A stretch of 64,000 nucleotides of DNA, taken from the NCBI GenBank assembly GCA_963920575.1, contig OY986969.1, positions 11,920,615 through 11,984,614 of the forward strand. Reading direction: 5' to 3'. Made by a program: the position numbers and the translations under genes. The notes under the pieces are model-generated. The model had not been told where the DNA came from, made no database searches, and saw nothing but the letters and a program-made list of their open reading frames with translations. Origin of the DNA: Narthecium ossifragum. Lineage: Eukaryota > Streptophyta > Magnoliopsida > Dioscoreales > Nartheciaceae. Below are positions 55,354-64,000 of this stretch, piece by piece (position 1 is the first letter of the stretch; every line of letters starts with the position of its first letter).

Positions 55354-57766
55354 TGTCACACCCTGACCCAGAGAACCCATCCGGTCCGGGGCGTGAGGGT
55401 TCCTAATATATTCAATCCACCTGTGGCACATTTATAATATAATAATGCAACTAACTTAACAATTAATATGGGGTCAAAATTAATATCTCTAATATGATTC
55501 AAGATTCTGATACAAGACTAACTCCAAAACACCATATTATAACTATCTCAAAATTCCTTGCAGAAGAAAATTATACATTTATCATCCCAAAAAGAAGTAA
55601 CTGGATCCCGAGTCCAAAAGCTCCTCCAGAAGCCGACGCGCCACCATGCGTCTGTCCAGTGGGTGTTACAGAAGAAGAGCTGACGCCTGCACCTGCAAAA
55701 CGCAGCCCTGGTAGGAGTGAGTAATAAGCTCAGCAGGATTCTATACTATGATACTCACAAAGGAAGGGAAACAGTAAATTCCCAGATTCCATCTCATCTC
55801 TAGGGGAAACACACGTCACATACACCGCCTACCCCAGGGCACACACGCTGATGACCTCTGGTACCGTCAACAATCGTCCCTCTCAACCAAGCGCACTGGA
55901 GCTGAAAAAACAGGGGTAGGACCCCGGGCGATACGTGACTCCCCCTAACAATGAAACTGAGACTGAGCCTGGAACTTAAGACGACCTCTATACATCAATC
56001 AACATACTTACAATCGACTAGACATTAACCTCAAATCATCAAATTTGTTATAACAGATTAAAACCCTAGACCTTGCTACCCAGCCTCGATACTAAGGCTA
56101 GATCTGAGCTGCCCGAGCCCCCGGATCGGTATTAACCCATCACCCATGCCTAGCCTAAGAATGCATCTAGTCCAAACAATTTATGTATGATCATACACAC
56201 ATATAAGGGTTCAGGCATGCAACAATATCCCATGCATTATATAGGGTAAGGTACATCACATAGCTTGCCAAGGGTAAACATAGCATTGGTCTAGAGTAAG
56301 CTGATAAAAAGGCACTTAAGCCTACAACGAGATACAACCCCAGCTGAACAATTGAATAACCAAAGCAGCAATTATAATAATATTTTAGTCAAAGCTGAGG
56401 GTGTACTTAAGGCCCATTTATTCTACACACCCCAAGGGAGGTGGGACTCCCCTGGTTCAACCACAAGCCATGCACGGGCTTACACAGATATAATAATATA
56501 TATCTAAGATAAGATTAAAATAACCGAGTTAATGAAATTAAACCAATTCTACAGCAACCCTCGAAAACTCCTATCTTCAATCTAGCTGTCCGATCAACAT
56601 GAAACTTTGTATACCTACTCAAGGGAATACCCCAAATCACATATCCAAAAGCTAAGTCGATCGGATAGACGAAATCATATCAAAACCTATAATTTCGGTA
56701 AAACTCGAGATTCTGTAAATGATGCATAAATCTATCAAAAACAACTCAAATTGAAAACCAGCTTAATTAAATAACGAAAAACCAGATTCTGTAAATGATG
56801 CATAAATCCCATGCATAAATCTTCCAAAGATCACTGGGGTCATCTCTTCAGAAAACTAGCTCAATTAAATAACGAAAAACCACTTAATTCTTCAAATTAA
56901 ACTGACTATCCTGTTTCAGCACAGACAGACGATTTAATTCACCAGAAATTCTACATAGCTCGAAAAATCATGAAGCCATTGGGGAATGAAAGCTAACTCA
57001 GAGATCTACAACTTTAATGTAGAAGATCAACTAAAAAACATGGTATGTTCAACTCATAAATTATGTTAGAACACCACTGTTTCAATTAACCCAAAAAATC
57101 GGAAAATAGCATGATGAAAACTTGCTTAAATCCACATCAAATCCAAACCAAATCCTACCAAACTTAAAGGAGGTGATAATAAAGCTACCAAGCATAAGCT
57201 AGCATAGTTTAATTGAAGAACAATCAATTAAACAACAAAAGAACAACAAAACAAGGCTAAATGATGAATCGTACCTTACTATGCTAATCCATGTTTAATT
57301 CCCAATTAAAGCGTCCAAGGAGGGTGTAGATTTCTTCCTCTAGCTCCTGAAAAGCTCCCCAAACAATTGCAACAAACCCAAACCCCGGATCAGAGGAGAG
57401 AAGAAGAGGGAAGAAGAAAAAAGGGAAACAGGGGGAAGGTCGCTGGTCTTATTTAGACCCGAGTCTGACCGATCGGCCTATGTCGGTTCGGCGTCCTTAT
57501 CCGTACACATAAAAAGTGGTCCTTATCCGAACCCAACGGTTATGGGTTGACAGCTGTCCCAAAGACAGCTTCCGCACACCCAAACTCCGATCATTCGATC
57601 CCAAGTTCGCCTAAGGTTCTAATAAGCACATATAGCAATCATAGAGCTATGTGTGCACTACGTAGGTGTGAAACCAATTCCCAAGTTGCAATTTACCAAA
57701 TTGCTCTTGGGGTCCAGATCGCGCTCGACACGGAAACAAGACAACATGGTAGGGCCCCGACCTACA
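55354..57766 (-). repeat. LTR of second Tekay-like element
   Basis: 2413 bp. The left end is fixed by the primer binding site and the right end by the TG start at 57766. No second copy lies in the window. There is no gene inside it. Confidence 0.78.
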
Positions 57767-57845
57767 CGGTCAAGCCAGGTTAGAGGAATGGGTCAATAGG
57801 TCTCGGCGGCGGGACCCTCTACTCATCGTTACCCAGGTTATGGTG

Positions 57846-58812
57846 TTAGGGATATTCGAGTGGACCTCTAGGATGATATAGACCTAGTTGTCCTCTGGGA
57901 TTAGTTGGTCCCCAGGTGTGGGCAAATTGATCAGGTGGCACTCCTGATTGCCCTACTTGTCCTGTGGGATAAGTGATTTGATGAGGATGGTTTCTTGGGT
58001 AGTTCATATGGCTAGGTTGCCCCCTAGGGTAAGCCGTTGGCGGTTGTAATCCTCCGAGCTGGCCTGGTTGGCCATGTTGCCCACTTGAGGCTCCTATCGG
58101 ACCGGCTTGCCTCGAAGGGTAGCCAATCGGGTTAGGGTCTGAGAACTCATCATAGCCTCGAGTTACCACATTGTAGGCTACGGGCGTCCAAAGCCTTTGC
58201 CCTTTGACATTCTCTATAGGTCTATTTGATGCACCTGGATCCACGTATGCTTGAGGGGAAAGATTTGAGGTCAGGTTCGGGTACCCGAGAGGAGGTTGTT
58301 GGTTACTCGAGCTTGGGATATCGGGCCCTCGAGGGATGGCCCTTGGGTCATTCAGCGGAGGGACCTCTTGAATCACCCTGTTAGCTTGGAGTTGGGTTCT
58401 ATCAGTTATGAAGACACCCATCTCAAAGATGGTTTGACGGATGTGCTCCCATAATTGTTTTTGGTATCATATGACTTTTTCTGGAGTTGGGTTCTATCAG
58501 TTATGAAGACACCCATCTCAAAGATGGTTTGACGGATGTGCTCCCATAATTGTTTTTGGGATCATATGGCTTTTTCTATTTCTCCCATGACCTCTTGTAT
58601 GCCCTGGGCCATCAATTCCCTAGCATCAGAATGAGCTGTTTGGAGTTTGGCCAAAATGGTCGGTCTAGGTTCTCCTTGAGCTTAGCGACGGTGATTTCTT
58701 GATGCCGATCATCGCCGTGCTTATTAGTTGTTGAGGATGAACCTCGTGGGTTTTGGTCCGGTTGTTGACCGTATGGGCAATATTGATCATGAGCATCAAC
58801 GATTGTGGACCT
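57846..58812 (-). pseudogene. N-terminal gag region of the second Tat-type element
   Basis: The minus-strand frame 58421-57846 (191 codons) is Pro/Gly/Gln-rich (GYPSRQAGPIGASSGQHG, NYPRNHPHQITYP), like the N-terminal linker of Tat Gag. Upstream, 58812-58430 continues in other frames and includes an in-frame length duplication. No zinc motif or capsid core is present. Assignment rests on composition, position and the adjoining primer binding site. Confidence 0.55.
58388..58597. repeat. 105-bp tandem duplication in second Tat gag
   Basis: The segment starting GGAGTTGGGTTCTATCAG at 58388 is repeated at 58493, 105 bp (35 codons) later, with few differences. Confidence 0.88.
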
Positions 58813-59012
58813 AAGTGACATTTTTGGCCTCCCACTGTGGTCACCAAAAATCGTGTTGGTCAAAAATTGTACCCGAGATAGATACGTGGTCGCCAGATAC
58901 GTGAGGTGTGCCAACCGTAGTGAAGGGTAATCAAAAGGGTGTGTAGATTCCGCCCGGCCTCAATTAAGATGACTTTAAGAGAAAAAAACTTAGGTCTAAG
59001 TGTAGGTAGATT

Positions 59013-59065
59013 TTGTAACGCCCTGGCCCTCCACTGGGCCCCGGCCCGTGGGCTCCCGGTCCGAC
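59013..59065 (-). repeat. Short LTR-end module shared with Cassandra
   Basis: On the minus strand GGGAGCCCACGGGCC, then CCAGTGGAGGGCC and GGGCGTTACA, very like the last 50 bases of the Cassandra LTRs (ending 52374 and 52813). The sequence beyond it is not Cassandra. It may be an LTR 3' end of another family or a Cassandra remnant. Confidence 0.5.
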
Positions 59066-59865
59066 ACCGGCATGAATGCACATCTCCCCCTGAAACGTCA
59101 TTACACAGCCGAAAAACAACAAAACAAGCAACAATCATTAAAGCGAAAACATATCACATGATCGCAAACAACCATGCAATGATGTTCTAGACCTAGAACT
59201 ATCCCATTCCACACTGAAAACCTTAACCGCAAGCCTAATCCTATCCATGGGACCTACAGCCTGCTCTGATACCAAACTGTCACGCCCTGACCCAGAAAAC
59301 CCATTTAGATCGAGACGGGAGCCACCTAAACCTATTTACATCATCAATAGGCGCGCAAATATGTAACTACTACGAAGTTAAACAATTTAATCATCAAGCT
59401 CATAAAAATTTTGGCAAAATCCCCTTTATAAGTATAACACAAGAAACCTGTACATTTGATAATTTTACAACTTTACAACTTCGAATCTGACAAATTACAA
59501 TTAGTACAAATGATTAATCATTACATTCCTTAAATGTCTATATTAAAGAATGTTACAACATTTCTCCTATACAATTGAATTAATAATCATACAATTCTGT
59601 ATCTCAGATATTTCAGATTATACATCAATTTATACATCATTGATTAAAACTGTAAATTAACTGGAGAAGAACTCTTCGAAGTTCTAAGTCCTCGATCACC
59701 TCGAAATATCGCGCCATCTTCTAGGAGAACACCTGAAAGAAGAAACTGCATCGACCTGCATCGCCGATGCAGCCCAGGTAGGGTGAGCAACAATGCCCAG
59801 TAGGATTCTACTCTACGTCGCACACAAAGGAAGAGAAACTGCAACTGTGTCGTTCTCCGCCTAAG
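59066..59865 (-). mobile_element. Leader, primer binding site and LTR part of a third Tekay-like element
   Basis: Minus strand: LTR 59865-59278 (right part cut by the next element), ending GGGTCAGGGCGTGACA; primer binding site TGGTATCAGAGC at 59274-59263; and a leader resembling 55250-55340. Inside the LTR, GTCGTAGTG-like and CTCACCCTACCTGGGCTGC sequences match the other Tekay-like LTRs. Confidence 0.78.
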
Positions 59866-61269
59866 TGATGAGTGCATGAAAGTGCACTCTGAACTACCTT
59901 ATAACCATCTCAATTGCTAGATTATTATTCTTAATCAGCATCTTTATTACTATTTTTATATCTATATGTTGCTTCACATGGTTGTTTGGAAAATGCAGGA
60001 AATTGGAGCTAAAAGAAGCTGAAAAGAGTATATGGATCAACTTCAAAAATTAATCTGTACCTGCTCATGAAGAACCAGATGATGTGCCATATATGGTTAG
60101 AAAGCTCTTGAAGTCTAGATTCTGGAAAATTTTACGGTTCGTGATTCCGAGTTTCCTAGAGGAAGTTACGGCAATTTTAGTACCGATGGCGCAGTCTGAA
60201 TGGCAGCACAGTAAATAAGCTGGAAGTCCGAGCGATCCTTCGATCGATCGGACTACGCAGAAACGTGACAGAACCTATTTTTTTTGGCTGAACGAAGTTC
60301 GATCGATCGGGCTCGGGCGAAGCCAGGAATTGATGTTTTTAATGAGACGGATCGATCCAACCCCTAAAGTCCGATCGATCCTACGTTTCCAGTGAATTAA
60401 ATCAACGGTTTTGATTTAACCCGAGTTTAGGCATATAAATAGGATACTTAGGGTTATCAAAAGGAGACTTTTGGGAGGACTTTTTGGCAGCGTTTGGAGG
60501 CGAGGAGAAGGGTTCCAGGCTTGGTTTTCTTTTCTTATTTCTTCTTTATTTCTTCATTAGTTTTGTTGCCCTCATGGTGAATATGAGTGGCTAGTTTCTT
60601 TTCTAAGGTACCGATGTAGCCCTAACTGAATCATTCTATGTTATTGGATCATGATTATTTTATCAGTTTATTTTCCTTGTTTCATTCATTATTATAACTG
60701 AGATCTTAAATACCTTTATCTGGCCAATAAAAGTATTATAGATTGTTTTATGTGAGATTGGGCGAGGGTTCATTCCCTAATCTTGCAGGATCTATGAATG
60801 AATGAGTTTATGTCGAGGCCGGGTTCAAGCTAAGAGTATTCTTGGTTCATAATTGTTCTTCAGAGCTTAATGGATTCTTGATTAACACTTAGTTATGGGT
60901 TCATTAGCTAGGGTTAATTGAGGGTACTTGGTGAAGACCGCGGCCGAACGGATCATCATACCGGAAGAACGAGCCCTTGGAATTAAACTGAGATCTTGAT
61001 TGATTCAATGCATAGAATGAGGATGTTATGGTGAAATCGAAACCTTAGTATCAATCCATCATATTTCTATCGTTTTCTTATTTCGTTATTAGGTCATCTA
61101 TTTTCGAGACTTCATATTTCTTCTTTTCTCTTCCATATTTTCTTTCTTTTCTGTTCTTTAGCATTTTACTCTATTAATCTCTACAAATCTCTATGGGTAC
61201 GATACTCGTCTTGCTACTATACTGATTGCACCGATTCGTATACTTGCGAGATATAAAATTTATTCATCA
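59866..61269 (+). repeat. 5' LTR of Athila element E
   Basis: 1404 bp, TGATGAGTGCATG to TTATTCATCA. TATAAATA is at 60434-60441. GATCGATC sites lie at 60242, 60301, 60350 and 60373; the last pair is 23 bp apart and ends 53 bases before the TATA box. Confidence 0.9.
60434..60441 (+). promoter_or_regulatory. TATA box of element E
   Basis: TATAAATA in the same arrangement as in the other Athila-type LTRs. Confidence 0.7.
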
Positions 61270-61275
61270 AGTTTT

Positions 61276-61293
61276 TGGCGCCGTTGTCGGGGA
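61276..61293 (+). other. Primer binding site of element E
   Basis: TGGCGCCGTTGTCGGGGA, six bases after the LTR. It is the Asp tRNA type used by Athila elements. Confidence 0.9.
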
Positions 61294-61318
61294 TTTGATT
61301 AGAGTTTATTTGTAGTGA

Positions 61319-64000
61319 ATGCAAGGTCGCCGATCACGGAAAGAAAAGTTGTTGCCCTTGAACGATAAAGTAGATCAAATTGGTTGGAAGAAAAGATCTA
61401 ACAAAGACAGCCTCTCCACATCAGATCTAGGAGTTCAAGAAGAGGAACAAGAGGAGATGGCGCTTAATAACAATTTACGTCATTTGGAGGAGTACGCGAG
61501 GCCTACTATTTCTACCTCACCTTCGTGCATTGCGTTACCTGCTGAGGCTAGAAATTATGAACTTAAAAATCTACATTTTTCTATGCTTCCTGAATTTCAT
61601 GGTTTACCTTCTGAAGATGCACTAACGTTTGTGAAAGATTATTATGCTACTATTCAGACTTTTCCTCTAGGTGGCATTACTGAAGATCAATTGACGATGC
61701 GTTGTTTTCCTTACACCTTGAAGGATAAAGCGAAGAGATGGTTGATGTCGTTGCCTTCTGGATCACTCACTACTTGGGATGCAATTTATAACAAGTTCGT
61801 TAGTAAATTTTATTCTCATGCCATGACTACTAACTTGAGAAGGCAAATTCCAAATTTTCAGCAATCTGATGGAGAACCATTCCATGAAGCATGGGATAGA
61901 TTTAAAATGCTTTTGATGCAATGTCCACATCATAATTATTCTTTAGAAAATCAGATGCAATATTTTTATGATGGACTAAATCTTTCTTGTCAGACTATGG
62001 CAGATAATGCTGCAGGTGGAGCGATGTTCAAAAGGACACCACCGGAGGCATATGAAATCTATGAGATGCTAGGATCAAACTCGCAACAGAGGGACACGAG
62101 GAATAAGGCGAGAGGCATCTATGAGCTGAACCAAAATGATGACATGGCAAGGCAGATTGCAACCCTTAACAAGAAGATAGACGCGATGATGTCCACACAA
62201 GCAAAACCGGTTGAGGTTTGTTCAATTTGCAATATTGTTGGTCATAGGTTTGATTCATGTCCTTCTGGTAGTGAATTTCCTGAATATGTGCAAGAGCAAG
62301 CTAATTTGATGAATGCTTATAATCCGAGACCTAGATTTGACCCTTATGCAAATACTTACAATCCTGACTGGAGGGAGCATCCGAATTTTTCATGGAAAAA
62401 TACTGCTAATGCTAGTATGCCTACTGCTAATCAGTCTAACCCACCTGTTAAGTCGTCTTTGGAAGCGACTATGTTAGCTTTTATGCAGAAAATAGATTCA
62501 AAGATGGAAAAACAAGATTCAGCCATTGCTCGACAAGAGTCGGCCATTGCTCAACATGATGCGGTACTAAAGAATGTTGCAGCATCCATTGGGAAGTTAG
62601 AAGTTCAAGTGGGACAACTTGCTGATGCGGTACTAGCCCATGTCCCAGGCAAATTCCCAAGCCAACCTGAGCAAGCGAAAGCAGTTACAGTTCTTCGTTC
62701 AGGTAAAATTATTGATAATAAGATTAATGCTAAAGTTGTTGATGAGTGTAATGATGATGCAAGTGAGGAAGTTGAAACGGAGGAACGCTCGAAAGGACCA
62801 CCACCGGCCACATCTGCTTCTGAGCATGGAAAGAGAGCAAATTCAGTTCCGGAGGTTTATCACAACTCTCCTCCACCATATGTGCCGCCGGTTCCTTTTT
62901 CAGGCCGTCTAAAGAAAGCCAAAATGGATAAGTCATATTCTGAAATTTATGATATTTTATCTAAGGTTAATGTGAACTTACCATTACTCGATGTGATCAG
63001 GAACATGCCAGCATTTCCAAAGTTCTTCAAGGAACTAAGTACTTCAAAGCGTAAGTATGAACCTCATGAAAAAGTGATGGTTTCAGAGACGGTAAGCGCG
63101 GTTCTACAAAGGAAGCTTCCACCCAAGCTTAAGGATCCAGGGAGTTTTAACATTACTATTACTGTTGGTGATACAAAAATAGGAGAGGCAATGCTTGATT
63201 TAGGAGCCAGTGTTAATTTGATGCCTTCCTCTGTTTTTCTTCAGTTAGGTGTGGGTGAATTAAAACCTACTACAATGTCTCTACAACTTGCGGATCGTTC
63301 AATTAAATATCCATTAGGCATTGTAGAAGACATCTTAGTACAAGTTGATAAATTAATTATCCCTGCTGATTTTGTGATATTGGATATGGATGATGCACCC
63401 TTGCATGATAGAAATTTACCGATTTTGTTGGGACGTCCATTTATGGCCACAGCCAAGACTATGATTAATGTGCAGGATGGTAAGCTCAGCATGACAGTTT
63501 TAGGTGAAACTGTTGAATTTAAAGTTTTTGAATCTATGTCCTACCCTTCAAACTCTTTTGATTGTTTCTCGATAGATGTTTTAGATTCATTGGTGTTTTC
63601 TAGTTTCATGCAGGAGCAAGTGAAGACTACTCTAGAAGCGGCATTGACGATGGAAAAGGAGGAGTTACAGAATTACGAGGGAGCAAAGGAGGTTATAGCA
63701 GCCCTTGAGGCATTGCAGCCATGTTTCCCTGATGAATCTCGGTTAAACATGCTAAACGAATCCTATTCTAAAATGGTTTCATCAATAGTTTCCCCACCAA
63801 AGCTTGAGTTAAAACCTCTTCCTAGTAATCTGAAATATGCATATCTTGGTGAGAATGAAACCCTTCCTGTGATTATTGCTTCTGACATTACTCCATTGGA
63901 AGAGGAAAAATTATTGAGAGTTCTTAGGGAGCATAAAACTGCAATAGGTTGGACAATTGCAGATATTAAAGGAGTAAGTCCTACTATGTGCATGCATCGC
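61319..64000 (+). CDS. Athila gag-protease-(pol) polyprotein, open to the window edge
   Basis: 894 codons without a stop from ATG 61319, which follows TAG and TGA in the same frame, so this is the first possible start. A basic and acidic N-terminus comes first. The capsid domain is at about residues 90-250 (FHGLPSEDALTFVKDYY, WLMSLPSGSLTTWDAI). A zinc knuckle CSICNIVGHRFDSC lies near residue 302. A coiled-coil-like repeat (DSAIARQESAIAQHDAV) and a Pro-rich linker follow. The protease active site LDLGASVN is near residue 627, with ILLGRPFMAT near 705. The pre-RT region (WTIADIKGVSP) begins at the edge. RT and integrase should follow outside the window. Confidence 0.92.
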   Translation, partial: MQGRRSRKEKLLPLNDKVDQIGWKKRSNKDSLSTSDLGVQEEEQEEMALNNNLRHLEEYARPTISTSPSCIALPAEARNYELKNLHFSMLPEFHGLPSEDALTFVKDYYATIQTFPLGGITEDQLTMRCFPYTLKDKAKRWLMSLPSGSLTTWDAIYNKFVSKFYSHAMTTNLRRQIPNFQQSDGEPFHEAWDRFKMLLMQCPHHNYSLENQMQYFYDGLNLSCQTMADNAAGGAMFKRTPPEAYEIYEMLGSNSQQRDTRNKARGIYELNQNDDMARQIATLNKKIDAMMSTQAKPVEVCSICNIVGHRFDSCPSGSEFPEYVQEQANLMNAYNPRPRFDPYANTYNPDWREHPNFSWKNTANASMPTANQSNPPVKSSLEATMLAFMQKIDSKMEKQDSAIARQESAIAQHDAVLKNVAASIGKLEVQVGQLADAVLAHVPGKFPSQPEQAKAVTVLRSGKIIDNKINAKVVDECNDDASEEVETEERSKGPPPATSASEHGKRANSVPEVYHNSPPPYVPPVPFSGRLKKAKMDKSYSEIYDILSKVNVNLPLLDVIRNMPAFPKFFKELSTSKRKYEPHEKVMVSETVSAVLQRKLPPKLKDPGSFNITITVGDTKIGEAMLDLGASVNLMPSSVFLQLGVGELKPTTMSLQLADRSIKYPLGIVEDILVQVDKLIIPADFVILDMDDAPLHDRNLPILLGRPFMATAKTMINVQDGKLSMTVLGETVEFKVFESMSYPSNSFDCFSIDVLDSLVFSSFMQEQVKTTLEAALTMEKEELQNYEGAKEVIAALEALQPCFPDESRLNMLNESYSKMVSSIVSPPKLELKPLPSNLKYAYLGENETLPVIIASDITPLEEEKLLRVLREHKTAIGWTIADIKGVSPTMCMHR

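Larger units (their letters stand above)
54766..57766 (-). mobile_element. 5' part of a Tekay-like element (second copy), minus strand
   Basis: Minus strand: LTR 57766-55354 (TGTAGGTCGGGG to CAGGGTGTGACA, 2413 bp), then a primer binding site TGGTATCAGAG (55350-55340), a leader and a gag fragment that stops near 54766. Everything downstream of early gag is lost. The LTR keeps the Tekay leader features, such as CAATTTGGTAAATTGCAAC near 57700. Confidence 0.82.
57767..59012 (-). mobile_element. 5' fragment of a second Tat-type element
   Basis: Minus strand: an LTR end (59012-58854, ending TTGACCAACA), a primer-binding-site-like TTTTTGGTGACCACAGTGGG (58850-58831), then an N-terminal gag region to about 57846. 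The Tekay-like LTR start at 57766 cuts it off. Bases 57767-57845 are degraded gag sequence. Confidence 0.65.
59866..64000 (+). mobile_element. Athila element E, plus strand, 5' part, runs off the window
   Basis: A complete 5' LTR, primer binding site and an open gag-protease frame without a stop to the window end. It is inserted in the third Tekay-like LTR. The LTR start matches the fragment at 43941 (minus). Its open frame makes it the least decayed coding element here. Confidence 0.9.

Noticed and set aside
54760..55406. Plus-strand ORFs of 60-94 codons
   Set aside because: The minus strand of the same bases carries recognisable Tekay gag, leader and primer binding site.

Overview
The window is repeat-rich nuclear DNA from a flowering plant. 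Almost all of it is LTR retrotransposons nested inside one another. The plant assignment rests on the element lineages: Athila, Tat (with a second, archaeal-type RNase H), Tekay-like chromovirus, Ty1/copia, a Cassandra TRIM carrying 5S rRNA-like sequence, and a Mutator-like element carrying plant gene fragments. I found no ordinary single-copy host gene, no rRNA array, no CRISPR and no organelle insert.

Layout. (1) 1-6819 is the right part of a non-autonomous Athila-type element: gag and protease, an unrecognised ORF instead of polymerase, and a 3' LTR at 5235-6819. (2) 6820-43708 is a minus-strand Tat element, from its antisense cargo gene (left) to its 5' LTR (42608-43708). It contains a plant-mobile-domain gene in the antisense 3' position (6989-20790, on +), integrase, RNase H, a reverse transcriptase missing its core, protease and gag. 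It has been interrupted by a copia solo LTR (10323-20685, itself holding a complete Tekay-like element at 11198-20423), an unidentified segment (about 21370-22030), a Pack-MULE (22207-23701), an Athila-type solo LTR (28026-29737) and a Tekay-like solo LTR (31470-42405). Inside that last LTR lies a gag-only copia element (34910-42150), inside it an Athila-like solo LTR (35979-39709), and inside that a Tekay-like solo LTR (36947-39286). Exact or near-exact target-site duplications support most of these steps. (3) The Tat element sits in a minus-strand Athila LTR (ends 43941), which interrupts the protease codons of a plus-strand Athila element, H1. H1 has its polymerase at 43942-47513, a long 3' internal region, a polypurine tract at 53571 and a 3' LTR at 53583-about 54766. 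The 5' half of H1 is presumably left of the window. (4) In H1's 3' region is a minus-strand solo LTR (50963-53453) containing a Cassandra TRIM (52007-52813). (5) 54766-59865 holds truncated minus-strand pieces of two Tekay-like elements and one Tat element. (6) 59866-64000 starts a plus-strand Athila element whose gag-protease frame is open to the window edge.

How the parts relate. The nest gives a relative order of insertion. Most elements are dead: frameshifts, C-to-T type nonsense codons, a lost protease active site, a lost RT core, lost pol. The last Athila element looks the youngest.

The strongest unexplained signal is a regulatory-looking grammar shared by LTRs of unrelated lineages. 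Palindromes of the form GATCGATC (or GGATGCATCC in copia) occur in pairs 19-23 bp apart, mostly 21-23, which is about two helical turns. In the Athila-type LTRs they lie about 45-75 bp upstream of a TATAAATA box. A further cluster sits ahead of an unidentified Ser/Pro-rich ORF in H1.
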